Part shown: piece after piece, positions 52,819 to 62,428 of the stretch
Layout of the letters: every line of letters starts with the position of its first letter
How positions within the stretch are numbered: position 1 is the first letter of the stretch
NCBI GenBank assembly: GCA_039029355.1
Contig: JBCCGI010000002.1
Coordinates: forward strand, 124,001-188,000
Direction: 5' to 3'
From: JBCCGI01 sp039029355
GTDB lineage: Bacteria; Planctomycetota; UBA1135; GCA-002686595
DNA length: 64,000 bases
The notes under the pieces: model-generated
The model's database searches: none
Told to the model about the DNA's origin: nothing
The model's input: only the letters and a program-made list of their open reading frames with translations
Made by a program: the position numbers and the translations under genes

Positions 52819-55800
52819 TCGTCGTCGAGGGGCTGAAGCCAGAGGTTGCGGTACTGCACGGGATTGCCGTGGTCCTGGAGCAGGAGCGGGCCCGCGGCGA
52901 CCTCGTCCTGCGCCAGACCACCGGCGGTCGGGCCGGACAAGGCGACGTCGTCGTGGATCCTGAGGCCGTTGTGCCAAACCGTGATCCGCGCGTCCTGGGT
53001 TTTCTGCCCGGCCTCGAACCTGGCGGCGGTGAAGCGGATGTCGAAGCTCTGCCAGCGGCCGGGCGCGCGGCTCGCGTTGAGCGCCGGCTTGTGCTGCCCG
53101 TATAGGCCGCCACAGTCGCCCTGGCGCAGTTGCTCCTGCGAACGCCCGTACGAGTCGAGCACCTGCACCTCGTAGCGCCCGTGCACGTACACGCCGCTGT
53201 TGGCGCCTTCGGGTACGCGGAACTCGACGTGCAGGAGCTGGTCGCCGAAGGCCTCTTCGGAGACGAGGTCGCCCGTGCCGGGGACCACCTCGACGACACC
53301 GTCCGCGGCCTTCCAGGCGAAGTCCGCTCCATCCTTGTGCCGCCACCCGTCGGTGCGCTCGGCGTCCAGGACCGGCCGAGCACCCGCGGGGAGCGGTGCC
53401 TCGGTATCGGGCCCGTCGATCGCCCAGCCGACGCCCTCGATCAGGTGCGTCAGGAAGCGCTCGTCCTTCCAGACGTCGGGGCGGTGGCCGAGCGCCGTGT
53501 AGAACACACGCCCCTCTCCCCACTCACGGGTCCAGGAGAGCGGATTCCACGCGTACTTGCCCTTGGAGGCGTCGACCGAGTCGTTGTCGAGCGAGAGCAG
53601 CACGCGCAGCGGCGCGCCGTTCAGCTCGCGGAAAGCCTGGCTGCGGAACTGGTAGATCTCGTCGGTGATCTCGAAGCGCTCGCCGAGGTGCCGCGTCGCG
53701 GGGTGATGCGGGTCGTCGACCCGGACACCGACCAGCTCGTGCCACGGATGTCCGTCGAAGGCGCCGCCGATCAGGTCCATGTAGGGCGCGAACTGGTACC
53801 ACGTGTCCGTCGCGCAGTGCACGCCGCCGAAGGCGCCGCCGGCGCGGATCCAGTCCATCAGCGCGGCGCGGTTCTCGTCGTCGATCGGGAGCTCGCCGGT
53901 CGTGTAGAACACGACGGCGTCGTAGCGCGCGAGGTTGTCCGCGGTGATCGCGCCGCAGTCCTGGGTCGGCGTGACCTCGAAGAGCTCCTTCGCCGCCTCG
54001 ACGAAGCGCTCCTCGGCGTGGGCGTACACGTCCTCGCGCGGCCGCTTGACGACGCCGTGCGTGAAGCCCGCCGAGTGCGTCAGGAAGAGCACCTTCCGGC
54101 GCTCCTGCTCCTGCGCCGCGGCGCGACCGGGGATGCGCTCTAGTGTGTAGTAGGCATCGGCGTGCAGCAGGCCCGCGCCCGCCGCGTTCCGCAGGCCGTC
54201 GGCGCTCAGCTCGTGCACGAATCCCGCCCGGAGCGGCTCGACGACCAGCCGCACGGTGCGCGGCCCGGTGACCTCAGCCCGCACGTCGAGCGTCTGCGTG
54301 TCGTCCTCGGGCGCGCCGTACGCGGCGTGGTACTCGTAGCGATAGCTCTTCAGCGCGTACGACGCCGCGTCGGCCGCCGACTCCGGGTCGACGTCCTGGG
54401 TGAGCTCGAGCTCGAACCCATCGGGCGCGGCCCGCATCGCGCGGATCTCGAAGGGCGTCTCGCCGCCGTAGACGATCCGCTGAAGCCCGAAGCGGCGCCG
54501 GCCGACCGAGCCCCAGCCGCGGTCGGTCTGCCCGACGAACATCGAGCCGTCGGGCCCGAACGCCACCCGGTTCACGCCGCAGTCGAGCGCCTCGATAAAG
54601 GGGTAGCAAGCGCCCTGGTAGTGCCCGTCGATGAGCTCGAGCGAGACGCGCATCACCGATGCGCGCGTCTGGTCGCCGACGAACAGCTGGCCGTCGAACG
54701 GGCCGAAGCGGCCGTCCACGTCGCAGAGCGCGACGTCGGCCGCCGACTGCCCCATCTTGCGGTACGGGAACCACACCGCCGCGGGCTGCCGCGGCGGGCG
54801 CTCGTCGGCCGACAGGTCCTCGCGCCAGCGCAGGCTCGCCGGATGGCCGTGCCACGACCCCTCGGCCAGATGCGACAACCGGTTCGTCGCGACGTAGTCG
54901 CCCTGGTTGTCGACGTAGAACATCGCCCCGTCGGTCCACGCCCCGATCCCGTTGGGAGAGCGCAGGCCGCTCGCGACCGGCACCAGCTCGCCCTCAGGCG
55001 TCACCTTGGCCGCCCAGCCGCGGTACGGCGCCGTCGCCTTGCCCAGCGCGCCGCAGAAGCCGACGTTCAGCGTGACCCACGCGTTCCCGTCGCGGTCGAA
55101 CTCGGGCCCGAAGGCGAACTCGTGGTAGTTGCCGCTAACGCCCCAGTCCGAGCAGAACGCCTCGTAGCGATCGGCGACGTCGTCGCCGTCGGTGTCCACC
55201 AAGCGCGTCAGTTCGCCGCGCTGCACGGTGTACACCGCGTCGCGGCCGCCCTCGCTCCGCACGCCGACGCCGAGCGGCTCGTGCAGCCCCTCGGCGAAGA
55301 GCGTCCAGCGCGGGTCTGCCGGCGGCTCGTCGTAGGCCCCGTCGACGAGCCACACGTCGCCGCGCCGCGTGCAGACCACGGGCCGGCCGTCGCTGAGGAA
55401 GTCGAGCCCGCCGACCTCGAGCACCTGGTCCTTCGTCAGCGGAATCGTCAGCGCCCGGTAGTGCGCGCGGTCGGGCGCCGGCGGGAAGTCACGGTCGAGG
55501 TAGTAGTGGAGGAGCGCGTCGTCGCGCTCCTCCAGCTCCTTGCGCGTGAGCACCTGGAACGCCCACCCGCCCTGGCCGTCGGCGATCTTGAAGAGGGCGT
55601 GGTTCGTGCCCTCCTCCAGGTCGAACGCCACCAGGTCCGCGTTGGGGTTCAGCCCCCGCGGCCGATCCAGCTCGTGGATCAGCTTGCCGTTCAGCCAAAC
55701 GCGCAGGCCGTCGTCGCTCCCCATCGGGAACTCGAGCCGCTGCGCGCGCGGGGATTCGATCGTCGTGTAGAGGTAGCCCGTTACGAAGTCGAGCAGCTCG

Positions 55801-56162
55801 CGGTCCTCCGAGGCGTGCAGGTCGACGACGCGGCTTGCCATCGGGCCGAGGTTCGTCCAGGAGAGCTCCACGCCCTTCTTGCCGATGTGCGTGCGCTCGA
55901 GGTCGGGCCCCGGTCCGCCCGCGGCATAGCGCGGCAGCTCATCCTCGGGCGAGTGCGGCGTGCGCAGGTCGTCCTTGCCGTGGCCGGCGAAGGGGAAGGC
56001 CCCCAGCCGATGGAAGTCACCCCAGACCGCCTTTGTCGGCAGCAGCTCGGCGAGCATCGCCTCGTAGGTCGCGGAGCGCGTCTCGCCGCGGACGTACGGT
56101 ACACCTCCGATGTCCTCTTGAGAGCCGAAGAGGAGCGAAGCAAAGAGCAGCAGCGATTTCAC
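52815..56162 (-). CDS. PVC-type dehydrogenase propeller - ThuA - DUF1080 fusion protein
   Basis: This 1115-residue secreted protein starts at GTG 56162, overlapping the cytochrome gene stop (GTGA). A short signal ('SLLLFASLLFGSQ') precedes a PA14-like N-terminal region (about 80-190). Next is a sugar-dehydrogenase-like propeller (about 245-600: 'TLFAEGLHEPLGVGVRS', 'GLRSPNGIGAWTDGAMFYVD', 'GVNRVAFGPDGSMFVGQTDRG'). A ThuA domain follows (about 705-930: 'VLFLTHSAGFTHG', 'GGVHCATDTWY', 'YTALGHRPDVW'). A C-terminal DUF1080 domain (about 940-1115: 'GVYVHGRYEVQVLDSYG') ends the chain. These modules are usually separate genes of planctomycete sugar metabolism; DUF1080 includes 3-keto-disaccharide hydrolases. 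No CxxCH is present; the upstream cytochrome is the likely electron partner. Confidence 0.9.
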   Translation of the reverse strand: MKSLLLFASLLFGSQEDIGGVPYVRGETRSATYEAMLAELLPTKAVWGDFHRLGAFPFAGHGKDDLRTPHSPEDELPRYAAGGPGPDLERTHIGKKGVELSWTNLGPMASRVVDLHASEDRELLDFVTGYLYTTIESPRAQRLEFPMGSDDGLRVWLNGKLIHELDRPRGLNPNADLVAFDLEEGTNHALFKIADGQGGWAFQVLTRKELEERDDALLHYYLDRDFPPAPDRAHYRALTIPLTKDQVLEVGGLDFLSDGRPVVCTRRGDVWLVDGAYDEPPADPRWTLFAEGLHEPLGVGVRSEGGRDAVYTVQRGELTRLVDTDGDDVADRYEAFCSDWGVSGNYHEFAFGPEFDRDGNAWVTLNVGFCGALGKATAPYRGWAAKVTPEGELVPVASGLRSPNGIGAWTDGAMFYVDNQGDYVATNRLSHLAEGSWHGHPASLRWREDLSADERPPRQPAAVWFPYRKMGQSAADVALCDVDGRFGPFDGQLFVGDQTRASVMRVSLELIDGHYQGACYPFIEALDCGVNRVAFGPDGSMFVGQTDRGWGSVGRRRFGLQRIVYGGETPFEIRAMRAAPDGFELELTQDVDPESAADAASYALKSYRYEYHAAYGAPEDDTQTLDVRAEVTGPRTVRLVVEPLRAGFVHELSADGLRNAAGAGLLHADAYYTLERIPGRAAAQEQERRKVLFLTHSAGFTHGVVKRPREDVYAHAEERFVEAAKELFEVTPTQDCGAITADNLARYDAVVFYTTGELPIDDENRAALMDWIRAGGAFGGVHCATDTWYQFAPYMDLIGGAFDGHPWHELVGVRVDDPHHPATRHLGERFEITDEIYQFRSQAFRELNGAPLRVLLSLDNDSVDASKGKYAWNPLSWTREWGEGRVFYTALGHRPDVWKDERFLTHLIEGVGWAIDGPDTEAPLPAGARPVLDAERTDGWRHKDGADFAWKAADGVVEVVPGTGDLVSEEAFGDQLLHVEFRVPEGANSGVYVHGRYEVQVLDSYGRSQEQLRQGDCGGLYGQHKPALNASRAPGRWQSFDIRFTAARFEAGQKTQDARITVWHNGLRIHDDVALSGPTAGGLAQDEVAAGPLLLQDHGNPVQYRNLWLQPLDDE

Positions 56163-58876
56163 GGCATCACCTCCACGCGGAACGAGACCTCTCTCGCAGT
56201 CGGACGCAAAAGGAACGAGCGCTCGCCCTGGACCTCCATCTGGCCATCCAGAGCAGCGCCGACGAGATCGTGGAGCGTGGCCGCGGCTCCCGCGCGCATC
56301 AGGATGCGCGTGCTTTCCGGCACATCGATCAACCGCACGGCGCGGTCAAAGCCCACCCGCGGCAACAGCCGGGGACGCAAGGCCTCCTCGACGCGCACAG
56401 ACGAATCGCCACGCGCGATCGAGTACTCGAAGACCGGCGCGCCGTCGGGCTCCAGCCGGTAGCCGTCAAAGCGGTAGCCGAGGTCGCGCGGATCGATGTC
56501 GGCGAGGCCGACCAGCTCGGGCTCGCCTTCCCCGATCAGGAACAGCGGCGGCCCGCCCGGCGCCTTCCACAGCGATGGCCCGGTGCCTCCGCTCACGCTC
56601 CCGCCGCGCCCGGCCCACGCGCCCGAGGCATCGAGGAAGTCGCCCCGCCAGGCGTCGACCAGGCGCGAGCCCTGTGCGTCGAAGCCGAAGTGCACGCCCG
56701 CGGGGAAGCCCACGGCGATGCCGCGCGACCCAGCCTCGGCGAGGAACGTCCGCAGCACGCGCGGGCGTTCGTTCACCGCGAGCTGCAGCCCGCGCCTCGC
56801 GCTCACACCCTCGGGCGGAGGCATGAAGTCGCCGAGGGCAAAGTAGCCCCAGAGCGCGTCCACCTGCGCCGCCAGGTCGCCGTCGAGGACCGTCGTGAGC
56901 GTGCTCGCGCCGCCCGCGCCGGCGAACGAGGGCATCCGCGTGCCGGGCTTGTAGCGCATCGGGTTGGGCAGGAACGCCCGGAACCACTCGTAGCGCAGCC
57001 GCTCGGCGAAGCGGGTTATGTCGGCCCCCACCGTCCCGTTCGGCGGACGGTCCTTGTAGACGTGACACGCGACGCACGAGAGCTGCGTCCGGTCCATCAG
57101 CGAGCGCCCCAGCATCGCGAGCTTGTCGTCGACCTCGGGCTCGCGCGCGTCGCTGTGCGGGGGGATGCCGAGCTGCGTCCCGAAGGCCTCGTCGATCCCG
57201 GCGACGTGCGCGCCGTACCTCGGCATGCGCGTCGCCAGGTACGGGCGCGCACGGCCCTCGCCGGTCAGCACCTCGCCGAGCCAGCGCGTCGTCAGCCGAA
57301 AGCCCGCGCCCGAGAGGTCGGGAGGCAGCCGCCCCTCGTCGCCGAGGTCGGTCTCCTCCTCCTCCGACACGAAGTACAGGTCGAGCTCGTCCGCCGGGCC
57401 GCCGCCGCCGTCGAGCGAGTGGCAGCGAACGCAGCCGAGGTGATCCACACGCCGCGCAAAGGCATCGTGCGGAGCGGGCACGCCGGTCACGAGCCACAGG
57501 GCCCTGATCCCGGCGCCGAGCTCGTCGCGCTGTTCGGCGTCCAGTCCGTAGCGCGGCGTGTCGGCATCGGCCGGATCCAGGCACCCGCGTCCCGGGCGAA
57601 GCGCCTTGAGCGCGGTCTGCGCCCGGCGCTGCGGTGGCTCGGTGCCGGTCGCGTGGCACTCGACGCAGCCGCGTTCGACGAACACCGCGCCACCGCGGCG
57701 CGCGCGCTCGGGGTCGACCAGGAAGGCGGGCAGCAGCTCGCGCGGAACGAGGTACGCGGCGAGCGCCGTGGCCTCGCGCCGGCTCAACCCGAACGACGGC
57801 ATGCGCCCGTCGGGGTAGACGTGCGTCGGGTCGAGCAGGAAGCGCGTCAGAGGCTCGCGCTTCCACTTCAGCTCGACGCCAGCGAGCCCCACCAGCGGCG
57901 CGTCGGGCAGGTCGTCGGGCAGGAACTCGTCGCCGTAGAGCTCGGCGGGCGAGAGCCGCGGGCCGTGGCAGGCGACGCAGCCGACGCGGTGATAGAGCTC
58001 GCGTCCCCCCTCGATCGGCGGGATCGAGCCCGCCGGCTCGGGCGCGAGGCTCATCAGGTAGTGGACCACGGCTTCGGCGTCCGCGGCGTCGGCCTCGGAC
58101 TCGCCGAACAGGTCCGGCATGCCCGCGCCCGGGCGCTGCTCGGTCGGGTTGAGGATCCAGGGCAGCAGCCACGTCGGCTGCAGCCGCGTGCCCACCGCCG
58201 ACAGGTCGGGTCCGGGCCGGAGGCCGATCGCGTGCCGCGCGGCCGGCTCGGGTCGGTGGCAGTTGGTGCATCCCTGCGACTCGAGCGCCAGCCTCCCGCG
58301 CCAGGCCGCGTCGGCCGTGCGCGGTTCGGCAGCCGGCCGCACGAAGCGCGAGGGCAGCGGCTCGGGCTCGAACCCGATGGTCTTGTCCGTCGCGCGCGTC
58401 CAGCGAAGCTGCAGGCGTGCCGTCTCCTCGTCGCCGCGCTCGAAGTCGACGCGAACGTGGACCTCGTCGCCGCCGAGGTCCAGCGTGTCGCTCCAACCGC
58501 CGAGCGCGCTGCCGTCGAACCTAGCCAGCTCGGCGCCGTCGCCGTCGAGCACGCGCACGGTCGCGGTCCCGCCGGCGCAGATCAGGCCGAAGCGATAGGC
58601 GCCCGAGTCCTCGATCCGAACGCGCCCGTCGAAGGTAGCGCTCCAATCGCGCAGGGGCAGCAGCGGGTGCAGCGTCTCGCCGGCCGCGAGCGCAAAGGCC
58701 GCGGCCGGGAGCTCGGCCTGCAGGTCGACCGGGTCGTCGAAGCCCGCGGGTCGGTGCAGCGTGACGCTCCAGCCGTGCTCGGAGGTCTGCGCCGGTCCGC
58801 GGGCAGCGGCCGGAGAGAGGGCGAAGAGGACGGAGAGCGCCGCCGCGAAGGCCGCGCGGAGGAGGGGGGGCCGCAT
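56159..58876 (-). CDS. Secreted pentahaem c-type cytochrome with PA14-like domain
   Basis: This 905-residue protein has a signal peptide ending 'LSPAAARGPAQ'. Residues of about 60-165 look like a PA14 domain ('WSATFDGRVRIEDSGAYRFGL', 'VHVRVDFERGDEETARLQLRW'). Five CxxCH motifs follow, each in a cytochrome-c-like unit: CTNCH, CVACH, CVECH, CVRCH and CVACH. Candidate axial Met residues occur in 'GAGMPDLF', 'DGRMPSFG', 'ATRMPRYG' and 'GTRMPSFAG'. The last about 220 residues are beta-rich without haem sites. It is first gene of a three-gene operon joined by 4-nt overlaps, and probably accepts electrons from the downstream dehydrogenase propeller. Confidence 0.92.
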   Translation of the reverse strand: MRPPLLRAAFAAALSVLFALSPAAARGPAQTSEHGWSVTLHRPAGFDDPVDLQAELPAAAFALAAGETLHPLLPLRDWSATFDGRVRIEDSGAYRFGLICAGGTATVRVLDGDGAELARFDGSALGGWSDTLDLGGDEVHVRVDFERGDEETARLQLRWTRATDKTIGFEPEPLPSRFVRPAAEPRTADAAWRGRLALESQGCTNCHRPEPAARHAIGLRPGPDLSAVGTRLQPTWLLPWILNPTEQRPGAGMPDLFGESEADAADAEAVVHYLMSLAPEPAGSIPPIEGGRELYHRVGCVACHGPRLSPAELYGDEFLPDDLPDAPLVGLAGVELKWKREPLTRFLLDPTHVYPDGRMPSFGLSRREATALAAYLVPRELLPAFLVDPERARRGGAVFVERGCVECHATGTEPPQRRAQTALKALRPGRGCLDPADADTPRYGLDAEQRDELGAGIRALWLVTGVPAPHDAFARRVDHLGCVRCHSLDGGGGPADELDLYFVSEEEETDLGDEGRLPPDLSGAGFRLTTRWLGEVLTGEGRARPYLATRMPRYGAHVAGIDEAFGTQLGIPPHSDAREPEVDDKLAMLGRSLMDRTQLSCVACHVYKDRPPNGTVGADITRFAERLRYEWFRAFLPNPMRYKPGTRMPSFAGAGGASTLTTVLDGDLAAQVDALWGYFALGDFMPPPEGVSARRGLQLAVNERPRVLRTFLAEAGSRGIAVGFPAGVHFGFDAQGSRLVDAWRGDFLDASGAWAGRGGSVSGGTGPSLWKAPGGPPLFLIGEGEPELVGLADIDPRDLGYRFDGYRLEPDGAPVFEYSIARGDSSVRVEEALRPRLLPRVGFDRAVRLIDVPESTRILMRAGAAATLHDLVGAALDGQMEVQGERSFLLRPTAREVSFRVEVMP

Positions 58877-58898
58877 GGCCCCGGATTCTATGCGATCG

Positions 58899-60479
58899 TC
58901 AGATCCCCACCTGCATGCGCACCGCGTCGGTCAGCCGAAACGGCTCCGAGGTCGACACACCCGCGATGTCCACGAACATGCCCTGGGCCGCGAGCTCCAC
59001 GCCGTGCAGGCCGGGCGGAAGGCCCAGCTCGAAGAACGACGGCGTCCCGGTCCAGGCGAGCCCCGAGAAGAGCGTCGTCAGCGGGTCGCCGCCGTCGATC
59101 GAGATCAGGAGCTCGCCCGCGCCGGGAATCACGAGCCCGCAGGTCGGCCAGCCGCCGGGGGGCTCGGAGGACACGGCGAGGAACGGAAAGACCCCGGGAA
59201 GCTGCCCGGTGTCCATCGCGAACGTCAGGGCGCCGCCGACGACCGGCGCGCCCTCGACGACCTCGAGCGAGCCCGGGTTCGAGGCGCAGCCGGGCAGCGC
59301 GAGGAACGTCGCGAACGACGCGTCGTAGGCCGCGTAGCTGCCGTCGCCAAAGCCGACGTAGAGCCCGGCCGAGAGGCCGTCGGCGAGCAGGCTGAAGCCG
59401 CTCGTGCCGAGGAACGTCACGGGCTTGCCGTCGAGCTCCTGGCCCGTCGCCAGCACGAGGCGTTGGTCGAGGAACAGGCCGTGCTCGCCCGCGAAGCTGC
59501 CGATCCAGCCGACCGTGCCGTCCTCGGCCAGCTCGATTCGATCGGGCGAGATCGCCTCGATCGCGTACGGCGCGACGTCGGGCAGCACGTCGCCGGTCTG
59601 CACGAGCTTCTCGCCGTTGCGGACGATCAGAGCGCCCGACTTGGGGTCGCCCTCGAGGTGGCCGAGGTAGGCGTGGTCGCCCTGGTCGTTGGTCTCGGCG
59701 CAGAAGAACTGCTTCCAGGTGCGGCCCGGCACCGGCGCCGCACCACCGGTCTCGGCGAGGAGCACGGTGTTCCAATAGACCGCTCCCTTACCCCCGAAGC
59801 TCGGCGTGGAGATCAGGTCGCCGGCGTTGCTCAGGTCTGCACCTTCGCCGGGGCCGGCCGAGCTGACCGGCTTCAGCTGTCCGGGAAGGGAGTCGCCTTC
59901 CTTGAGCAGTACACGCTCGCTCACGACGGCGCCGGCGTCGTCCACCTCGATCAGCAGCAGCGCGGTCTTCGGGCCGCCCTCGTGCGCCGGATCGTCGATG
60001 CTCCCGCGGACCAAGAGCTTGCGCTGGTCGGTCCACGAGAGGTCGCCCAGGTGCGCGTAGACCGTGCCGGGGGCGACCTCGGGCGCGTCGCAGAGGTCGC
60101 CGGTCATCCTGAGCACGGCGTCGTCGAGCCCGACCGCCGTCGGCACGGGGCCGAGCCACGGCGCGTCGACCGGCCCGGTCCAAAAGGCGCCGCCGCCGGA
60201 GTCGAGCCCGTATTCCCAAAGACCGAGCAGCTGCACCCCCGGCCGCACCTTGGCGCCCACGACGACCACGGCCTGCCCGTCGCGGACCAGCCCCTGCTCG
60301 GCGTAGGTCGACGTGCCGACGCACAGCCAACCGCCGCTGGCGTTGAGGACGGGGCCGGAGGGGTAGCCGACGACGCCCAGGCCGGGGACGTCGTCTCCGG
60401 TCTGCAGCAAGGGGACCTGTCCCTGCGCCGCCACGCCGATCGACGCGGCGGCCAGGCATGCGAACAACCTGTGCCTCAT
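58899..60479 (-). CDS. Secreted beta-propeller-like protein with planctomycete C-terminal domain
   Basis: This 526-residue protein has a signal peptide cleaved near 'AAQGQ' (about residue 21). The N-terminal about 390 residues have repeats such as 'LVRDGQAVVVVGAKV', 'LIVRNGEKLVQTGDVL' and 'LFLDQRLVLATGQEL', typical of large planctomycete secreted proteins (DUF7453-like). The C-terminal about 125 residues, beginning at 'PGCASNPGSLEVVEGAPVVG' and ending 'FVDIAGVSTSEPFRLTDAV', are a distinct Cys-containing domain with 'CGLVIPGAGELLIS'. I know this pattern as a recurrent C-terminus but its role is unknown. It lies 22 bp upstream of the cytochrome operon start on the same strand. Confidence 0.82.
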   Translation of the reverse strand: MRHRLFACLAAASIGVAAQGQVPLLQTGDDVPGLGVVGYPSGPVLNASGGWLCVGTSTYAEQGLVRDGQAVVVVGAKVRPGVQLLGLWEYGLDSGGGAFWTGPVDAPWLGPVPTAVGLDDAVLRMTGDLCDAPEVAPGTVYAHLGDLSWTDQRKLLVRGSIDDPAHEGGPKTALLLIEVDDAGAVVSERVLLKEGDSLPGQLKPVSSAGPGEGADLSNAGDLISTPSFGGKGAVYWNTVLLAETGGAAPVPGRTWKQFFCAETNDQGDHAYLGHLEGDPKSGALIVRNGEKLVQTGDVLPDVAPYAIEAISPDRIELAEDGTVGWIGSFAGEHGLFLDQRLVLATGQELDGKPVTFLGTSGFSLLADGLSAGLYVGFGDGSYAAYDASFATFLALPGCASNPGSLEVVEGAPVVGGALTFAMDTGQLPGVFPFLAVSSEPPGGWPTCGLVIPGAGELLISIDGGDPLTTLFSGLAWTGTPSFFELGLPPGLHGVELAAQGMFVDIAGVSTSEPFRLTDAVRMQVGI

Positions 60480-60745
60480 ATCCTGCCTTCTCGGGAAGCG
60501 TTGCGACCCGCGCCGATTGTAGCCCTGGCGACGCCTTCCGAAGCCCCGGAGGAGGCTCTGGAGCGGTCACTGCCCGGCAACATTTTCGCGTCGGCGCGGC
60601 CGCGCTCAGCCGGAGGCGCGCCCGGATTGGGAATCCGAGCCCGCCGCTGCGCGCGCGCTACGGGGTGCGGCGAGGTCGCGACGATAGGGCCGCAACGGGC
60701 CGACACGCCCGCGCGGCCCGACCAAAAGCCCTGCCTCCACTCGCC

Positions 60746-62425
60746 ATGAGCGCTCCCTCGAGAATCCTGTTGGTCGACGACGTCCCGAGCAACCTGTTCT
60801 TGCTCGAGAAGCTCCTGCAGTCACCCCACCGCGAGCTGATCCGCGCCAACTCGGGAGAGGAGGCGCTGGTCGAGCTCGAGCGATACGACTTCGCGGTGGT
60901 GCTGCTCGACATCCAGATGCCCGGCATGGACGGCTTTGAGGTCGCCGAGCGCATGCGCGAGATGGAGGGCCACCGCGACGTCCCGATCATCTTCATCACC
61001 GGCAACGAGAACGAGGAGTTCCGCTTCCGCGGCTACGAGGCCGGAGCCGTGGACTACCTGCGCAAGCCGTTCCAGCTCGAGATCCTGCGCAGCAAGATCC
61101 GCGTCTTCTGCGAGATGTACGAGAACCGCCGCGTCATCGAGCGCCAGCTCGACGAGGTGCGCCACCACAAGGAGCGACTCGAGGCCGAGATCCGCGAGCG
61201 CGAGCGCGCCGAGGTCGACCTCGCGCGCAGCGACGCGCTCTTCAAGAACTTCATGGCCCGCGTGCCGGCCGCCACGTCGATCAAGGACGCCGACGGACGC
61301 TACGTATACGTCAACGAGGGCTTCTGCGCCGCCTTCGGCACAACCCAGCTCCAATGCACGGGCAAGACCGACCGCGAGCTGTGGCCTCCGGTGGTCGCCG
61401 ACCGCATCCGTTCGAAGGACGCGGACGTGCTCGCGTCGGGCGGTGAGTCGGAGGTCGAGGAGGAGCTTCCCGGCGCGGAGGGCGCGCGGCCGTGGCTCGC
61501 GGTGCGTTTTGCGCTCAACACGCGGTCCGGCGACGACGACGTGCTGGGCACGATCGCTCTCGACCTCAGCGAACGGCGCAGGCTGGAGCAGCAGCTCGCA
61601 AGCGCACAGCGCGTGGAGGCACTCGGTCAGCTCGCCGGGGGCATCGCGCACGAGATCAACACGCCGACGCAGTACGTCAGCGACAACACGCAGTTCCTGC
61701 GCAGCGTTTTCGAAGACCTGGGAGAGGCGCTCGCTCGCATCCACGCGCTGGCAGAGGGAGCCGGGGATCCGGCCGAACGGCTGGCGCAGATCGCAGAGGC
61801 GGTCCAGGACGGTGACCTGGTCCAGCTGCTCGAAGAGGCTCCGCACGCGCTGCACCAGTCCGGCGAAGGCCTCAACCACATCGGCGAGATGATCCGCGCG
61901 ATGCGCGAATTTTCCCTGCCCACGAGCATGGATCGCTCCCCCACCGACGTGAACCAGGCCATCCGAACGACGGCGACGATCGCCCGCGCGGAGTGGGGCA
62001 ACGTCGCGTCGCTCGAGCTGGACCTGGCGCCCGAGCTACCGCTCGTTCCGTGCTTCGCCGGCGACTTCAATCAGGTGGTGCTCAACCTGCTGCTCAACGC
62101 CTCCCACGCGGTGGCCGAGGCCATCGGCGACGAGCGGGAACAGAAGGGCGCGATCACGATCTCGACGCGCGCGGACGACACCCACGTCGAGATCCGGATC
62201 GCCGACACCGGCGCCGGCATCCCGCGGCACGTGCGCCACCGCGTGTTCGAGCCGTTCTTCACCACGAAGGCGCTCGGCCTTGGAACCGGGCAGGGGCTCC
62301 CCCTCGTCCACTCGGTGGTGACGTCCGCACACGGCGGCACGGTCGACTTCGAGACCGAGGAAGGTCACGGGACGACGTTCCGTATCCGGCTGCCGCTGGT
62401 CGTGCCATCGAGCCGCGCGGCCTGA
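60746..62425 (+). CDS. Cytoplasmic hybrid sensor: receiver - PAS - histidine kinase
   Basis: This 559-residue protein has no membrane segment. A receiver domain is at the N-terminus (about 6-122; phospho-acceptor Asp55 in 'VVLLDIQMPG', Lys in 'YLRKPFQ'). A coiled coil (about 130-165) and a PAS domain (about 165-285, 'ATSIKDADGRYVYVNEGFC') follow. The kinase part has H-box His302 ('GGIAHEINTPTQYVSDN'), N-box 'NQVVLNLLLNASHAV', G1 'IADTGAGIP', F-box 'FEPFFTT' and G2 'GLGTGQGLPL'. An N-terminal receiver suggests it is itself a target in a phosphorelay. No output regulator gene is adjacent. It is divergent from the secreted protein gene at 58899-60479. Confidence 0.93.
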   Translation: MSAPSRILLVDDVPSNLFLLEKLLQSPHRELIRANSGEEALVELERYDFAVVLLDIQMPGMDGFEVAERMREMEGHRDVPIIFITGNENEEFRFRGYEAGAVDYLRKPFQLEILRSKIRVFCEMYENRRVIERQLDEVRHHKERLEAEIRERERAEVDLARSDALFKNFMARVPAATSIKDADGRYVYVNEGFCAAFGTTQLQCTGKTDRELWPPVVADRIRSKDADVLASGGESEVEEELPGAEGARPWLAVRFALNTRSGDDDVLGTIALDLSERRRLEQQLASAQRVEALGQLAGGIAHEINTPTQYVSDNTQFLRSVFEDLGEALARIHALAEGAGDPAERLAQIAEAVQDGDLVQLLEEAPHALHQSGEGLNHIGEMIRAMREFSLPTSMDRSPTDVNQAIRTTATIARAEWGNVASLELDLAPELPLVPCFAGDFNQVVLNLLLNASHAVAEAIGDEREQKGAITISTRADDTHVEIRIADTGAGIPRHVRHRVFEPFFTTKALGLGTGQGLPLVHSVVTSAHGGTVDFETEEGHGTTFRIRLPLVVPSSRAA

Positions 62426-62428
62426 CGG

